Shown piece by piece: positions 24,783 through 33,583 of a stretch of 64,000 nt of DNA. The position numbers and the translations under genes are program-made. The notes under the pieces were generated by a model. That model ran no database searches, had not been told where the DNA came from, and worked only from the letters and a program-made list of their open reading frames with translations. The stretch's first letter is position 1. Each line of letters opens with the position of its first letter. The DNA is from CAVQGZ01 sp942491665 (GTDB lineage Bacteria > Actinomycetota > Actinomycetes > Jiangellales > Jiangellaceae): assembly GCA_942491665.1 (NCBI GenBank), contig CALOBR010000007.1, positions 1 to 64,000 of the forward strand, given 5' to 3'.

Positions 24783-25366
24783 TCAGCGCGGGTTGCGGTC
24801 GCCCCGGGCGGCGGACGCCACGATGCGCGCGATCCGCGAGGCGCGCGCGTCGCCGGCCGCTTCGCGGTCGCGACCCACGACAGCAGGGTCTGCCGGGTGG
24901 AGGGCGGGAACGAGGTGAAGGCCTGCTGGGCCGCGGGGTCGGCCGCGAGGGCAGCGGCCAGGTCCTCGGGGACCTCGAGGCGCTCGGCAGACATCAGGAT
25001 CGACCACGAGCCGTCCGCCCGGGCCCGCTCGATGGCCGCCAGGCCTGCCGGGGTCATGCGCCCCTGCGCGATGAGCCTCTCGGCTCGTTCCCGGTTCGAC
25101 CGCGCCCACACGCTGCCGGGTCGGCGCGGCGCGAAGTACAGCTTGCCCCGTTCGGCGTCGACGGTGCCGGCGGTGCTGTCGACCCAGCCGAAGCACAGCG
25201 CCTCCTGGATCGCGTCCTCGTAGGCCAGCCGGGGGGAATGGCCGGTCCGGGCCCGCCAGGTCACCAGCCACACGCCACGGCTGGTGGCATGGTTCTTGGC
25301 GAGCCACGCGCGCCACGACTGCGCGTCGTCGGCGTGGACGGTGGGGGCCTCGTCGAGCGCCGACAT
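24783..25366 (-). pseudogene. YdeI/OmpD-associated family protein, frameshifted near its end
   Basis: The frame from ATG 25366 encodes a YdeI-type (bacteriocin-protection-like) protein: WRAWLAKNHATSRGVWLVTW, LAYEDAIQEALCFGWVDSTA, YFAPRRPGSVWARSNRERAE, RMTPAGLAAIERARADGSW and LLSWVATAKRPATRA. The expected tail ARASRIARIVASAARGDRN lies in another frame and stops at 24783. The shift falls in the GC-alternating run at about 24839-24850 and fits an extra CG dinucleotide. Unshifted, the frame reads on to 24467 with a low-complexity tail. The core domain is complete, so partial function is possible; a sequencing error cannot be excluded. Confidence 0.78.
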
Positions 25367-25682
25367 GCGTCCGAGAGTAGGAGCCAGTCGGCCCGGTTGG
25401 CGGCGGCGAGTACCAGCTGGTCGACCGTCCCGCGCGGCTGCCGGTCACCGATACCCGGCGGGCGCGCAAGCCGCGCAGACGGCGCCGCCCGCCAGGGGGC
25501 CGTGGCGTCGGGCTCGGCGGAGTCGCCGTGCTCGCGGGAGATCGTCCGTGAGGATGGTGTGGATGGCTCCGTGGTGCCCGTTCGTGGCATCAGCGCTACC
25601 GGCTGCTGTCGTCCGGCTGCTGAACCGAGTCCGACCTGCGGGACGGACGGCACGGCCGAGACCACCCCATGCCCTCGTCGAG

Positions 25683-25771
25683 GTGCGTCCACAGGCGAAG
25701 TGACGCGCGCGGAGACTGACGGGATCGCGGCGTTGCGCGGGCGGAATACCCCACATTCTGGGCCGGTCGGC
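25683..25771 (+). repeat. Hairpin repeat, copy 15
   Basis: GTGCGTCCACAGGCGAAGTG closing with ACGCGCG; lacks three bases of the core but keeps the GCGTC/GACGC stem. A right half with GCGTTGCGCGGGCGG follows. Confidence 0.72.
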
Positions 25772-25888
25772 GGTGCGCGCGGGCTAGTGATGCATGGCAC
25801 CGATCGTGCCGAGTGAGGCGACAGCGGTCGCGAAACGGCAGTGCAGTAACCCTCAACCCTGCACGGGTGTCTGGCCCGTGCGGGAGGA

Positions 25889-25927
25889 CTGCGAGATCAT
25901 GCCGGGTCGGTCACGACGATCTCGCAG
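25889..25927 (-). terminator. Hairpin downstream of the 89-aa secreted protein gene
   Basis: CTGCGAGATC (25889-25898) pairs with GATCTCGCAG (25918-25927), a perfect 10-bp stem with a 19-nt loop, 22 bp after the stop of the minus-strand gene. No T-run; actinobacterial terminators often lack one. Confidence 0.5.
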
Positions 25928-25948
25928 CCTTCCCTGTGCACTCGGCTG

Positions 25949-26218
25949 CTACAACGCTTCGGCGATGAAGGCACACGTCGCGGCGAGGTTGCCCCGCTCC
26001 ACCACGTTCGCCAGCCCGACGCGCGGCTGGTCGGCGTCTCCGGGGCCCTTGCCGTCGCCGCTCGGGTCGCTTGCGTGCGGGCCCTGGGCGAAGCCGCCTG
26101 CGATTGCCTCGGACGTCAGCTTGCCCCAGTTGCAGTCGGGCGGGTCTGCCTGAGCAGGGGCCACCGACAGGCCGACGAGCAACGCTGCGGCTCCTGCGGC
26201 GGCGAGGGTCTTCTTCAT
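25949..26218 (-). CDS. Small secreted protein, 89 aa
   Basis: Signal peptide MKKTLAAAGAAALLVGLSVA with cleavage near PAQA-DPPD; the mature part is about 64 aa: CNWGKLTSEAIAGGFAQG, an Asp/Gly-rich turn (SDPSGDGKGPGDADQPR), then VGLANVVERGNLAATCAFIA. The two Cys may pair. I have the impression of a small actinobacterial exported family with an ANVV-x-x-GNL-x-x-TC motif, but no function is known. The ATG 26218 has AAGGAG upstream. It is divergent from the M28 peptidase with a long spacer. Confidence 0.8.
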   Translation of the reverse strand: MKKTLAAAGAAALLVGLSVAPAQADPPDCNWGKLTSEAIAGGFAQGPHASDPSGDGKGPGDADQPRVGLANVVERGNLAATCAFIAEAL

Positions 26219-27026
26219 GGTGGTCTCCTTCGGTCTTCCCGCTGCCCTGCGCAGCGGGAAACGGTGGCGAAGGTGTACCAGAGTGGGTGGCACGCGTGAG
26301 GCGAAACGCGAAGACGAGGGAGCGGCGAACCGACCCATCCGGATCGGGTGGTGGCCGCCCGATGACGTGATCGGTGCGGTTCTTGCAGTCCATGGAACCT
26401 GCCACCGACCCGTCGCGGGGTCGACTGAGTCGACCTCGCAGGACCGGAGATCGCCGGGCGGCCCTCTACCGAGACCACGGCCCGACCCCGCCCGATGCAT
26501 CACCGTGATCATCGCGTCGTCCGCCAGCGCGATGAGCGGTAGGCCGTACTCGTCTCGGCAGATGCGCCTGTCTACTGCGGCCGAAGTGGCGCGGCCGCGA
26601 GTAGGGCGCTTCGCGGCGAACTGGGGCATGCCTGGGCGCACGACTGTGCGTCTCCCGACCCGAGGATCCGTTGGCCTGCTGCGGCTTGGTGGGGAGCGTC
26701 CGGACAGGTCAACGGGAACGGCATGTAGACGTCTTGCGGGCGTGGCGATGTTTGCTTCCGCCTATCTCGTCTGCCGCTGGTTCCTCCCCGTGTCGGCGAT
26801 GTTGGTGCAGAGGGCATCTGTCTTGGCCGCGTCTATCGAAGGGGCGTACTCCTCGAGGGCCGAATCGGGGCGTGAGGTGGAGGTGGGCGTGGGCCACGCA
26901 GCGGCGGACGGGCGTGTTCTCTGTCCGTCACCTCTGGCTGCGGCTGCGGTGAGGCGGCCGTGGGGGTATCGCTGGTGCTGGTGGAGGGTCTACCGTCGCG
27001 CAACTGTCCCTGGAAGGGAGATCGCC
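26219..27026. other. 800-bp spacer with second repeat type
   Basis: Open frames here have no recognisable domain, and the long plus-strand frame is only an extension upstream of the M28 peptidase signal peptide. It contains repeat type B (26642-26719). Nothing else recognised. Confidence 0.5.
26642..26719 (+). repeat. Repeat type B, copy 1
   Basis: A 78-bp segment matching 31050-31127 without gaps (constant offset 4408). The most conserved part is TGGTGGGGAGCGTCCGGACA followed by ACGGGAAC. Confidence 0.8.
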
Positions 27027-28562
27027 ATGAAGTTGCTCAGAGTTGGTGCGTTGGCGGGTGCTGCTGCGCTGGTGTTGACCGGGGTGCCGGCGGTGGCCGG
27101 TGCGGGGCCGGCGTCGTGCGATACCCGGGTCAACAACACGAGTAAGAAGCTTCTTGAGTGTGTGACCGTGGATGGGGTGCGTGGGCACCAGGCTGCGTTT
27201 CAGGCGATCGCAGACGCCAACGGTGGGACGCGGCAGGCTGGGACGCGGGGGTACGCGCAGAGCGCGGAGTACGTGGCGTCGACGTTGGAGGCGGCCGGGT
27301 ATGAGGTGACGCTGGACCCGTTCGAGTTCACGTTCGTGCCCCCGGCCGTCCTCGACCAGTTGACGCCTCTGTCGGCCTCGTATGAGACGGGTGCGTTCAC
27401 CGGCAGTGGGTCCGGCGACGTGACCGGGCGGGTCATCCCCGTCGATCTCGCGCTCGGGACCACAGCGTGGCCTGCTGATCCGGCATCGTCGACGAGTGGG
27501 TGCGAGGCCAGTGATTTCGCCGGTTTGGACTTCTCCGGCCCGGCCGACATCGCGCTGGTCCAGCGCGGAGCCTGCTTCTTCTCCGTGAAGGCGGTGAACG
27601 CGCAGGCCGCGGGTGCTGAGGCTGTCGTGATCGTCAACCAGGGCAACAGCCCGGACCGGGAGGGGCTGATCGTGGCCAACGCCTCGGCCTTGCCGGACGG
27701 GTCGCCGAGCAACCTCACGATCCCGGTGGTTGGGGGCAGCTTCGCGAACGGCATTGCCTTGGCCGAGGCCGGGGCCGCAGCGCGGGTGACGGTCGAGCCG
27801 AGTGAGATCCGCACCGATGTCAACGTGCTGGCGGAGCTGCCTGGCAAGCGCCCCGACACCGTGGTGATGGCCGGGGCGCACCTGGACTCCGTGCCGGCGG
27901 GCCCGGGTGTGCAGGACAACGGGTCCGGGAGTGCAGCGATTCTGGAGGCGGCGGTGCAGATGGCGAAGGTGCGACCGACCAACACCGTGCGCTTCGCCTG
28001 GTGGGGTGCTGAGGAGCTCGGCCTGGTCGGCTCAACCCAGTACGTCGCGGGCCTGTCCGAAGCAGAGCTGGGTCGCATCGCGCTGTACCTGAACTTCGAC
28101 ATGATCGGCTCCCCGAACTACGTGTTCTTCGTCTACGACGGTGACGACTCCGACGGTGTCGGTGCCGGTCCGGGGCCGGAGGGTTCCGCGCAGATCGAGG
28201 CACTGTTCGAGGGGTTCTACGACCAGGTCGGTGAGCCGTACTTGGGCACGGACTTCTCCGGGCGTTCCGACTACGGCCCGTTCATCGCCGAGGGCATTCC
28301 GTCCGGTGGGCTGTTCACCGGGGCTGAGGGCATCAAGACCATCGAGGAGGCCGCGGTCTGGGGTGGGACGGCTGGGGAGCAGTACGACCCCTGCTACCAC
28401 CTCGCCTGCGACACCTTCGACAACATCAGCCTCAAGGCCCTCGACGTCAACTCCGACGCCGTGGCCTACTCGGTGCTGCAGTACGCCATGAACACCCAGG
28501 ACATCAACGGTGAGCGGGGCAAGGGCAACTTCAAGCCCGCACCCTTCCAGGACACTGAGTAG
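27027..28562 (+). CDS. Secreted M28 family aminopeptidase with PA domain
   Basis: A 511-aa exported zinc aminopeptidase. Signal peptide (LLRVGALAGAAALVLTGVPA), N-terminal lid region, a protease-associated (PA) insert (VQRGACFFSVKAVNAQAAGA), then the M28 catalytic core with two-zinc ligands: H285 and D287 (GAHLDSVPAG), D297 (VQDNGSG), EE in WWGAEELGLVGS, D in YLNFDMIGS and H in PCYHLACDT. The family removes N-terminal residues from peptides outside the cell. The start is ATG 27027 with GGAAGGGAG upstream. A strong terminator hairpin follows. Length and domain order are standard. Confidence 0.93.
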   Translation: MKLLRVGALAGAAALVLTGVPAVAGAGPASCDTRVNNTSKKLLECVTVDGVRGHQAAFQAIADANGGTRQAGTRGYAQSAEYVASTLEAAGYEVTLDPFEFTFVPPAVLDQLTPLSASYETGAFTGSGSGDVTGRVIPVDLALGTTAWPADPASSTSGCEASDFAGLDFSGPADIALVQRGACFFSVKAVNAQAAGAEAVVIVNQGNSPDREGLIVANASALPDGSPSNLTIPVVGGSFANGIALAEAGAAARVTVEPSEIRTDVNVLAELPGKRPDTVVMAGAHLDSVPAGPGVQDNGSGSAAILEAAVQMAKVRPTNTVRFAWWGAEELGLVGSTQYVAGLSEAELGRIALYLNFDMIGSPNYVFFVYDGDDSDGVGAGPGPEGSAQIEALFEGFYDQVGEPYLGTDFSGRSDYGPFIAEGIPSGGLFTGAEGIKTIEEAAVWGGTAGEQYDPCYHLACDTFDNISLKALDVNSDAVAYSVLQYAMNTQDINGERGKGNFKPAPFQDTE

Positions 28563-28576
28563 CAGCACCTGAACAC

Positions 28577-28616
28577 GCGAGGTGGGGCCGACCCGACGGG
28601 GTTGGCCCCACCTCGC
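28577..28616 (+). terminator. Strong hairpin terminator after the M28 peptidase
   Basis: GCGAGGTGGGGCCGACCC pairs with GGGTTGGCCCCACCTCGC to give an 18-bp stem (one G-T pair) with a 4-nt loop, 14 bp after the stop. No T-tract, as is common in actinobacteria. Confidence 0.8.
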
Positions 28617-29075
28617 CGTCAGGCTGCCGGCTGTTCACGGCGTTGGCGTTCGGCGCGACGACGCGGTCGCGGTCGGTCTACATCGAGTCCGCCGCCCCAT
28701 AGGGCAAGACGCCCGGACCCGCAGACGCCAATGGCGATCCCCCCGCCCGTGAGCTGCGTTCGCTGCGCGGCGCGATGACGCGGTTGGCCTGCAGTAGTCG
28801 CTCGAGTTGGGGCGGCGAGGATCGCTCATGCGCCAATGGATGAGTGTTCGTGGCGGAGCCTGTTGGGCTTGGGCTCGATCCGCTGGTTGGCGTCTACTCG
28901 TGCAGCGGATCAGGTTCAGCGTGGTGCTCTGGCAGTGACATGGCGAGCGGTTGCGTCGCGGGAGAGGTCGCTGGTTGATGCCCGGGGTGGCGTGGGGCTT
29001 GATGCCGCGGGCCTCGGGCGTCTAGGTTCCACGGCGGTGGTCGAGCGTCGGCCGACCGGGTCTGAGGAGGGCGAC
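28617..29075. other. Gene-free stretch with repeat copy
   Basis: Holds the hairpin-repeat copy at 28754-28830; the rest shows no recognisable gene and leads into the ribosome site of the nucleotidase. Confidence 0.55.
28754..28830 (+). repeat. Hairpin repeat, copy 16
   Basis: CTGCGTTCGCTGCGCGGCGC then GATGACGCGG; GCGTT and GACGC still pair with one G-T. The right half GCAGTAGTCGCTCGAGTTG and GCTCATGCGCC is recognisable. Confidence 0.6.
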
Positions 29076-30872
29076 GTGGGCGACACCGACCGGGGGCGTC
29101 CGGCGCGCAGGACGAGTGGCCGCCGGGTGCTGGCCGCCGTCAGCATTGGTGCGTTGGCGCTGGCCAGCGTGACGGCAACCGCGACGGCAGGGCCCGGTCG
29201 AGACAAGCCGAACCCTCCCGGCAATCCCGACCCGAAGGGCCAGCTGGTCGATGTGCAGGTTCTCGGCTTCAACGACTACCACGGTCACCTCGAGCGCGGC
29301 GCGGCTGGGACGGTAGGCGGCATGGCGGCCGGTGGCGGTGAGTACCTGTCTGCCAAGTTGAACGAGCTGCGTGAGGGGCAGAAGCACAGCCTCACCGTGG
29401 CTGCCGGCGACCTCATCGGTGGCTCGCCGGCCTTGTCCGGGCTGTTCCACGACGAGCCGTCTGTGGAGTCCCTCAATGCCATGGGGCTGGACGTGTCCAG
29501 TGTCGGGAACCACGAGTTCGACGAGGGCGTCACCGAGCTGCTGCGGATGCAGAATGGCGGGTGTCACCCGGAGGACGGCTGCTACTTCCCTGATGAGCCG
29601 TACGCGGGGGCTGACTTCCCGTGGCTGGCTGCGAACGTGGTGAACGAGGACACGGGCGAGACTCCCCTACCCCCCTACTGGATCGAACGGTTCCAGAACA
29701 TCAAGGTGGGCTTCATCGGCATGACCCTGGAGGCTACGGACACGTTGGTTGCCGCAGCCGGTATCGAAGGGTGGGACTTCCTCGACGAGGCCGAGACGGC
29801 CAACGCGCTCGTCCCGGTCCTGAAGGCTCAGGGCGTCGAGGCGATCGTCGTCCTGCTGCACGAAGGCGGGTCGCAGAACCCCGCCCCGGGTGAGGTGAAC
29901 GCGTGCGTCGGCATCTCCGGGCCGGTCGTCGCCATCAACAACGAGCTCGACCCTGAGATCGACGCCATGATCACCGGCCACACCCACCTGCCCTACAACT
30001 GCACGCTAGACGACCCGTCGGGCGAGCCACGCATGGTCACCAGCGCCTACTCCTACGGTCGTGTCGTCACCGAGATGAACCTCGTACTCGACAAGCGCAC
30101 CAAGGACGTCCGACGCGACCTCAGCACCACCACCAACCACGCTGTGATCCAAGACGCCCTGCTGCCGGACCCTGCGATCACGAAGGTCATCGAGAAGTGG
30201 CAGCCGCTGTTCGACGAGGCCGGCAACACCCCTGTCGGCACCATCACCGAGGACATCAACCGTGGAGGCGACCCGACCGGCAGCGACCGCGGAGTCGAGT
30301 CACCGGCCGGCAACCTCGTCGCCGACGCTCAGCTGTGGGCCACGTCGTTCAACGGGGCACAAGTCGCCTTCATGAACCCGGGTGGGGTGCGATCGGACCT
30401 GACCTACCTGGCCTCAGGCGACGAGGGCGACGGAGTCGTCACCTACGGTGAAGCATTCACCTTCCAGCCGTTCGGCAACACGCTGCTGACCTTCCCGATG
30501 ACCGGGGACCAGATCATCTCCGTCCTCGAGGAGCAGTGTCAGCCCGAAGGCACCTCACGACCGTTCCTGCACCTCGGCGTCTCGGCGGGGTTCACCTACG
30601 ACCTCTCGAGCACGATCGAGGATGGGACATGCACCTCGGTGACGGTCACGAACGTCCAGCTGAACGGCATGGACCTCGACCCGACAACCACCTACCTAGT
30701 AACGGCCAACAACTTCCTTGCCGACGGGGGAGACAACTTCACAACCTTCACCGAGGTCGCCGAGGGCTCACGAATCGACGGTGGCAACGATCTGCTGGCC
30801 CTGACCAACTACCTGGGCGCCTTCAGCCCCGTGCCGCCCCCAAGCACCGACCGTGTGAACGAACTCCCCTAG
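29076..30872 (+). CDS. Secreted 5'-nucleotidase / UDP-sugar hydrolase family protein
   Basis: A 598-aa exported metallophosphoesterase. Signal region RRVLAAVSIGALALASVTAT. Catalytic N-domain motifs: GFNDYHGHLE (metal ligands D and H), GDLIGGSPALSG, SVGNHEFDEG, and GHTHLPYN. The C-terminal substrate-binding domain has SPAGNLVADAQLW, MNPGGVRSDL, GEAFTFQPFGNTLLTF and LVTANNFLADGGDNFTTF. These enzymes strip phosphate from nucleotides outside the cell, feeding nucleoside and phosphate uptake. The start is GTG 29076 with GAGGAGG five bases upstream. No LPXTG anchor is seen. Confidence 0.93.
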   Translation: MGDTDRGRPARRTSGRRVLAAVSIGALALASVTATATAGPGRDKPNPPGNPDPKGQLVDVQVLGFNDYHGHLERGAAGTVGGMAAGGGEYLSAKLNELREGQKHSLTVAAGDLIGGSPALSGLFHDEPSVESLNAMGLDVSSVGNHEFDEGVTELLRMQNGGCHPEDGCYFPDEPYAGADFPWLAANVVNEDTGETPLPPYWIERFQNIKVGFIGMTLEATDTLVAAAGIEGWDFLDEAETANALVPVLKAQGVEAIVVLLHEGGSQNPAPGEVNACVGISGPVVAINNELDPEIDAMITGHTHLPYNCTLDDPSGEPRMVTSAYSYGRVVTEMNLVLDKRTKDVRRDLSTTTNHAVIQDALLPDPAITKVIEKWQPLFDEAGNTPVGTITEDINRGGDPTGSDRGVESPAGNLVADAQLWATSFNGAQVAFMNPGGVRSDLTYLASGDEGDGVVTYGEAFTFQPFGNTLLTFPMTGDQIISVLEEQCQPEGTSRPFLHLGVSAGFTYDLSSTIEDGTCTSVTVTNVQLNGMDLDPTTTYLVTANNFLADGGDNFTTFTEVAEGSRIDGGNDLLALTNYLGAFSPVPPPSTDRVNELP

Positions 30873-31008
30873 CGGACTCGCACACACGTTGGTGACAGGC
30901 CGCCGGCGACGTCCCGCGCAGCGCCAGAGCAGCCACGCACGTACTGAAGCCGCGCTTCGTGTGGGCGCAGTGACGTAGGGCCAGGGACCGAGCCCGCTCT
31001 CGTCGCGA

Positions 31009-31040
31009 TGCGTCCATTGGCGGCCGGAGTGGGTCGTGCC
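31009..31040 (+). repeat. Hairpin repeat, copy 17 (diverged)
   Basis: ATGCGTCCATTGGCGGC then CGGAGTGGGTCGTG, the same AGTGGGTC variant as copies 10 and 12. Confidence 0.6.
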
Positions 31041-31049
31041 TGGCCGCAG

Positions 31050-31127
31050 AGCTGTGCGTTTCGCGACTAGAGGATCTGACGGCCTACTGCGGTCTGGTGG
31101 GGAGCGTCCGGACAGGCCAACGGGAAC
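31050..31127 (+). repeat. Repeat type B, copy 2
   Basis: Matches 26642-26719 without gaps; see that entry. It directly follows hairpin-repeat copy 17. Confidence 0.8.
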
Positions 31128-31230
31128 AGAGGAGCCCGACCAGCCGAAGTCCGTCCGCCGCGATGCGTCTGCTCTCCTGCAGGGCTGACGGCGGGCGGGG
31201 GGTCGTTGACCGTGGTTGTACGGTGCGTGG

Positions 31231-32160
31231 ATGCCGGACCGGGCGAGCGTGGACGATCAGCAGTCGGGCCGGCGGGTAGGTCTGTGGGATCGGCCTCGGC
31301 TGCGCTTCCTGGTTATCGCGTACGGGGTGTCGTGGGTGTTCTGGCTGGGAGCCTGGGTCGCGGCGGCGGCCACCGACGCCGGTGATCTGCTGTTCAACGA
31401 GGCGCTGGTCTTCGACGTCCTGTTCGGTGGGGACCCGTCGGGCACGCTGGTGGCGTTGTCGTTGCTGTCCCTGCTCGGGGTGTATGGGCCGATGGTCGCC
31501 GGGATCGTCGCGTCCCGTGTGGACCCGGCGATCCCGGCGGGTGACCTGCGGCAGCGGGTGCTGCGGGTGGGGGTCGGGGGCCGCACCTACGGCCTCGTGG
31601 CGCTGATCCTGCTGCTGGTCACGGTGCCGACCTTCGCGGTGACGGCTGTGATTGCCGACCCGGCCGATGACGCTCCCGGGGCGGGCACCCTGCTGCTGTT
31701 CCTGCTGGTGTTCTTCGTCGTGCAGCTGGTGACGTCGGGCACCGAGGAGGTCGGCTGGCGCGGCTACCTGACCCACACCCTGCTGCCAGGGCGTGGCTAT
31801 TGGGACACCGGGTGGGCCGTCGGGCCGGTGTGGGCGGTCTGGCACTTCCCGGTGGTCATCCAGATCTTCCTGGCCCAGGGCATGCAGCCGGCGGCGATCG
31901 TGGGCTCGCTGGCCGGGTTCAGCATCGGCATCGTGGCCATGGCGATCCTGCAGGCGTGGTTCTACCAGCGCACCCGTAGCGTGTTCCTGGCGATCGTCAT
32001 CCACGCCGCGTTCAACACTGTCCCGTTGACCATCGTGTTGCTGTTCGAGGGCTCCCCGGCAGCGGTGCTGGCCAACCTGCTGCTGTGGGCGGTCGTGATC
32101 GTCCTCAAGTCCCGCACCGACCGCGAGGCCCGCACGGGCGCCACCAGCTCGACGGCGTAG
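31231..32160 (+). CDS. CPBP family intramembrane metalloprotease
   Basis: A 309-aa polytopic membrane protein with eight or so hydrophobic segments. The CPBP/Abi (CAAX-protease-like, Rce1-type) motifs are all present: EEVGWRGYL, then HFPVV and the C-terminal HAAFNTV. These intramembrane proteases act in prenyl-protein processing in eukaryotes and in bacteriocin self-immunity or unknown roles in bacteria. The start is ATG 31231 (an upstream in-frame start gives five more residues). A related degenerate membrane protein gene follows 55 bp later. Confidence 0.9.
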   Translation: MPDRASVDDQQSGRRVGLWDRPRLRFLVIAYGVSWVFWLGAWVAAAATDAGDLLFNEALVFDVLFGGDPSGTLVALSLLSLLGVYGPMVAGIVASRVDPAIPAGDLRQRVLRVGVGGRTYGLVALILLLVTVPTFAVTAVIADPADDAPGAGTLLLFLLVFFVVQLVTSGTEEVGWRGYLTHTLLPGRGYWDTGWAVGPVWAVWHFPVVIQIFLAQGMQPAAIVGSLAGFSIGIVAMAILQAWFYQRTRSVFLAIVIHAAFNTVPLTIVLLFEGSPAAVLANLLLWAVVIVLKSRTDREARTGATSSTA

Positions 32161-32215
32161 CGGCGAGCACGCCAACCCCGCACCGATCCGTCCCGTCGGT
32201 GAGGAGACTGGGGTC

Positions 32216-32920
32216 ATGTCGTGGGTCAGGCCGGGCACGGATCGCGGGGCGCGGCGCAGGTGCCTGGCCCCGTGGGTGGCGGTGTCAGGGGTGGCGGTGC
32301 TGGGGGCCGCGACGCTGGCGGCCACCGACTCGTCCGGCCGTGAGCGGTTCATCGGAGGGCTGCCCGGCCTATTCGTCGTTGCCGCGGCGGGGGTCGCCGG
32401 CCTGGGGGCCCTGACGTTCCTCGAGCGCCGGGGGTTCTGGTCGTGCAGCACCCGGGCGACCATGCTGCGGGGGGTCGGCGTTGCTGCTGCTGCGGCCCTG
32501 CCGTTGGCCGCGGTCGCGATCGGCGTGGACGTGGCCGTGGGGTTCCCGAGCGACACGAACGTGGCGTGGCCGCAGGCATGGGTGGTGTACCCAGTCATCG
32601 CCGTCGTGGCCGAGACGGCCTTCCACCTGCTGCCGCTGAGCGCCCTGGTGGGACTGACCCGCTCCCACTTCCACGATCTGCGGCTCACCGAACGGACATG
32701 GGTCCTGGTGCTCGCCGCGGCCGCGGTCGAACCCGTCGCCCAAGCCGTCCTGGGCTCAGGGCTGCTGCCCTTCGTCGTGCCGCACGTGTTCCTCATCGGC
32801 GTGGTCGAGATGCTGCTGCTGCGACGCTTCGGCTACCTCCCCATGGTGGCGTTCCGGCTGCTCTACTACCTGGCCTGGCACGTGCTGTGGGGCCACGCCA
32901 GACTCGAGCTGCTCTTCTGA
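32216..32920 (+). CDS. Polytopic membrane protein, degenerate CPBP-like
   Basis: A 234-aa membrane protein with about seven hydrophobic segments. AETAFHLLPLSALVGL stands where CPBP proteins have EE-x-x-x-R, and RLLYYLAWHVLWGHARLELL where they have the C-terminal His motif, so it may be a non-catalytic relative; this is an inference. The ATG 32216 has GAGGAGACTGGGGTC upstream. It follows the CPBP protease gene by 55 bp, same strand, and is probably cotranscribed. Confidence 0.75.
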   Translation: MSWVRPGTDRGARRRCLAPWVAVSGVAVLGAATLAATDSSGRERFIGGLPGLFVVAAAGVAGLGALTFLERRGFWSCSTRATMLRGVGVAAAAALPLAAVAIGVDVAVGFPSDTNVAWPQAWVVYPVIAVVAETAFHLLPLSALVGLTRSHFHDLRLTERTWVLVLAAAAVEPVAQAVLGSGLLPFVVPHVFLIGVVEMLLLRRFGYLPMVAFRLLYYLAWHVLWGHARLELLF

Positions 32921-33029
32921 CCCAAAGAGCCGACCCGCACATGGCAGCACCCCTGCGAGCCACGCGGAAGCCTGCCGCGAGTGGTGCGCTCCGGCCGAAC
33001 CGCGAGTACCCGTCAACGATGGCCCCGAC

Positions 33030-33220
33030 CAGGCCCCGGGTATGCAGCCGCGGAGGGACGTCAAAGCAGTTCCAGAACACGACATCAGCAGGCACCAGGC
33101 GTGCCAGCGCATCAAGCACCTGTTCCAGGAGCACGTCGACAGGCGACGCCTCGTCGCAGGCACGGGCAGCCCCAGCAGCAATCGAACGTCCGACTCGGCA
33201 AGCAGTAGATCCATGGCCAT
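33030..33220 (-). pseudogene. Fragment of a LuxR-type regulator
   Basis: Two frames together resemble the N-terminus of actinobacterial LuxR-family regulators: MDLLLAESDVRLLLGL in one frame and LLEQVLDALARLVPADVVFW in the next, with a shift around 33160. There is no HTH_LuxR domain downstream. The rest of 32921-33583 shows no other gene. Probably a decayed regulator. Confidence 0.5.
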
Positions 33221-33583
33221 GGCCCACCAACCCAGACAGCCGACCCGCTGCCTAGGCGTGCCCAACAATGGGCGAAACACGACACGCATCGCGGCATACC
33301 GGCGAACGCAGAGTCGAGCCAATGAGCTGCTGGTAGTGCTAAGTGCTCGTGCCGTGAGTGGCGCGATACGCGCCGAAGGGAACCTTCGTCCTGGCCTGCC
33401 ACAGCCATCAAGAACCGCTGCCCGATCGTGGTTGAAGTGATCTCGAGATAACGATTAGGTAACGACGACTGGCGTGGCCCGTCACAGATGCGAGGGTGCG
33501 ACGGGTCTCACAGGCAGCGGTGGGGAGCCTCCTTGGGGCTGGCGGCCGGTCGGGCGCGGCCGGACACATCTGAAGGAGGCAAG

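Larger units (their letters stand above)
25367..25948. other. Gene-free stretch with repeat copy and hairpins
   Basis: Contains a hairpin-repeat copy (25683-25771), a 7-bp hairpin GCACGGG/CCCGTGC (25861-25881) and a 10-bp hairpin (25889-25927). No supported gene. Confidence 0.55.
30873..31230. other. Gene-free stretch with repeats
   Basis: Contains a partial core GGGCGCAGTGACG (30963-30976), the hairpin-repeat copy at 31009-31040 and repeat type B copy 2 (31050-31127). No gene supported. Confidence 0.55.

Noticed and set aside
26217..27026. Long N-terminal extension of the M28 peptidase frame
   Set aside because: The sequence before ATG 27027 has no domain, and a clear signal peptide and ribosome site start at 27027.
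31084..32796. A 570-codon minus-strand open frame opposite the CPBP genes
   Set aside because: It is rich in His, Gln, Arg and Pro with no domain and lies opposite two clear membrane protein genes; an antisense shadow of GC-rich codons.
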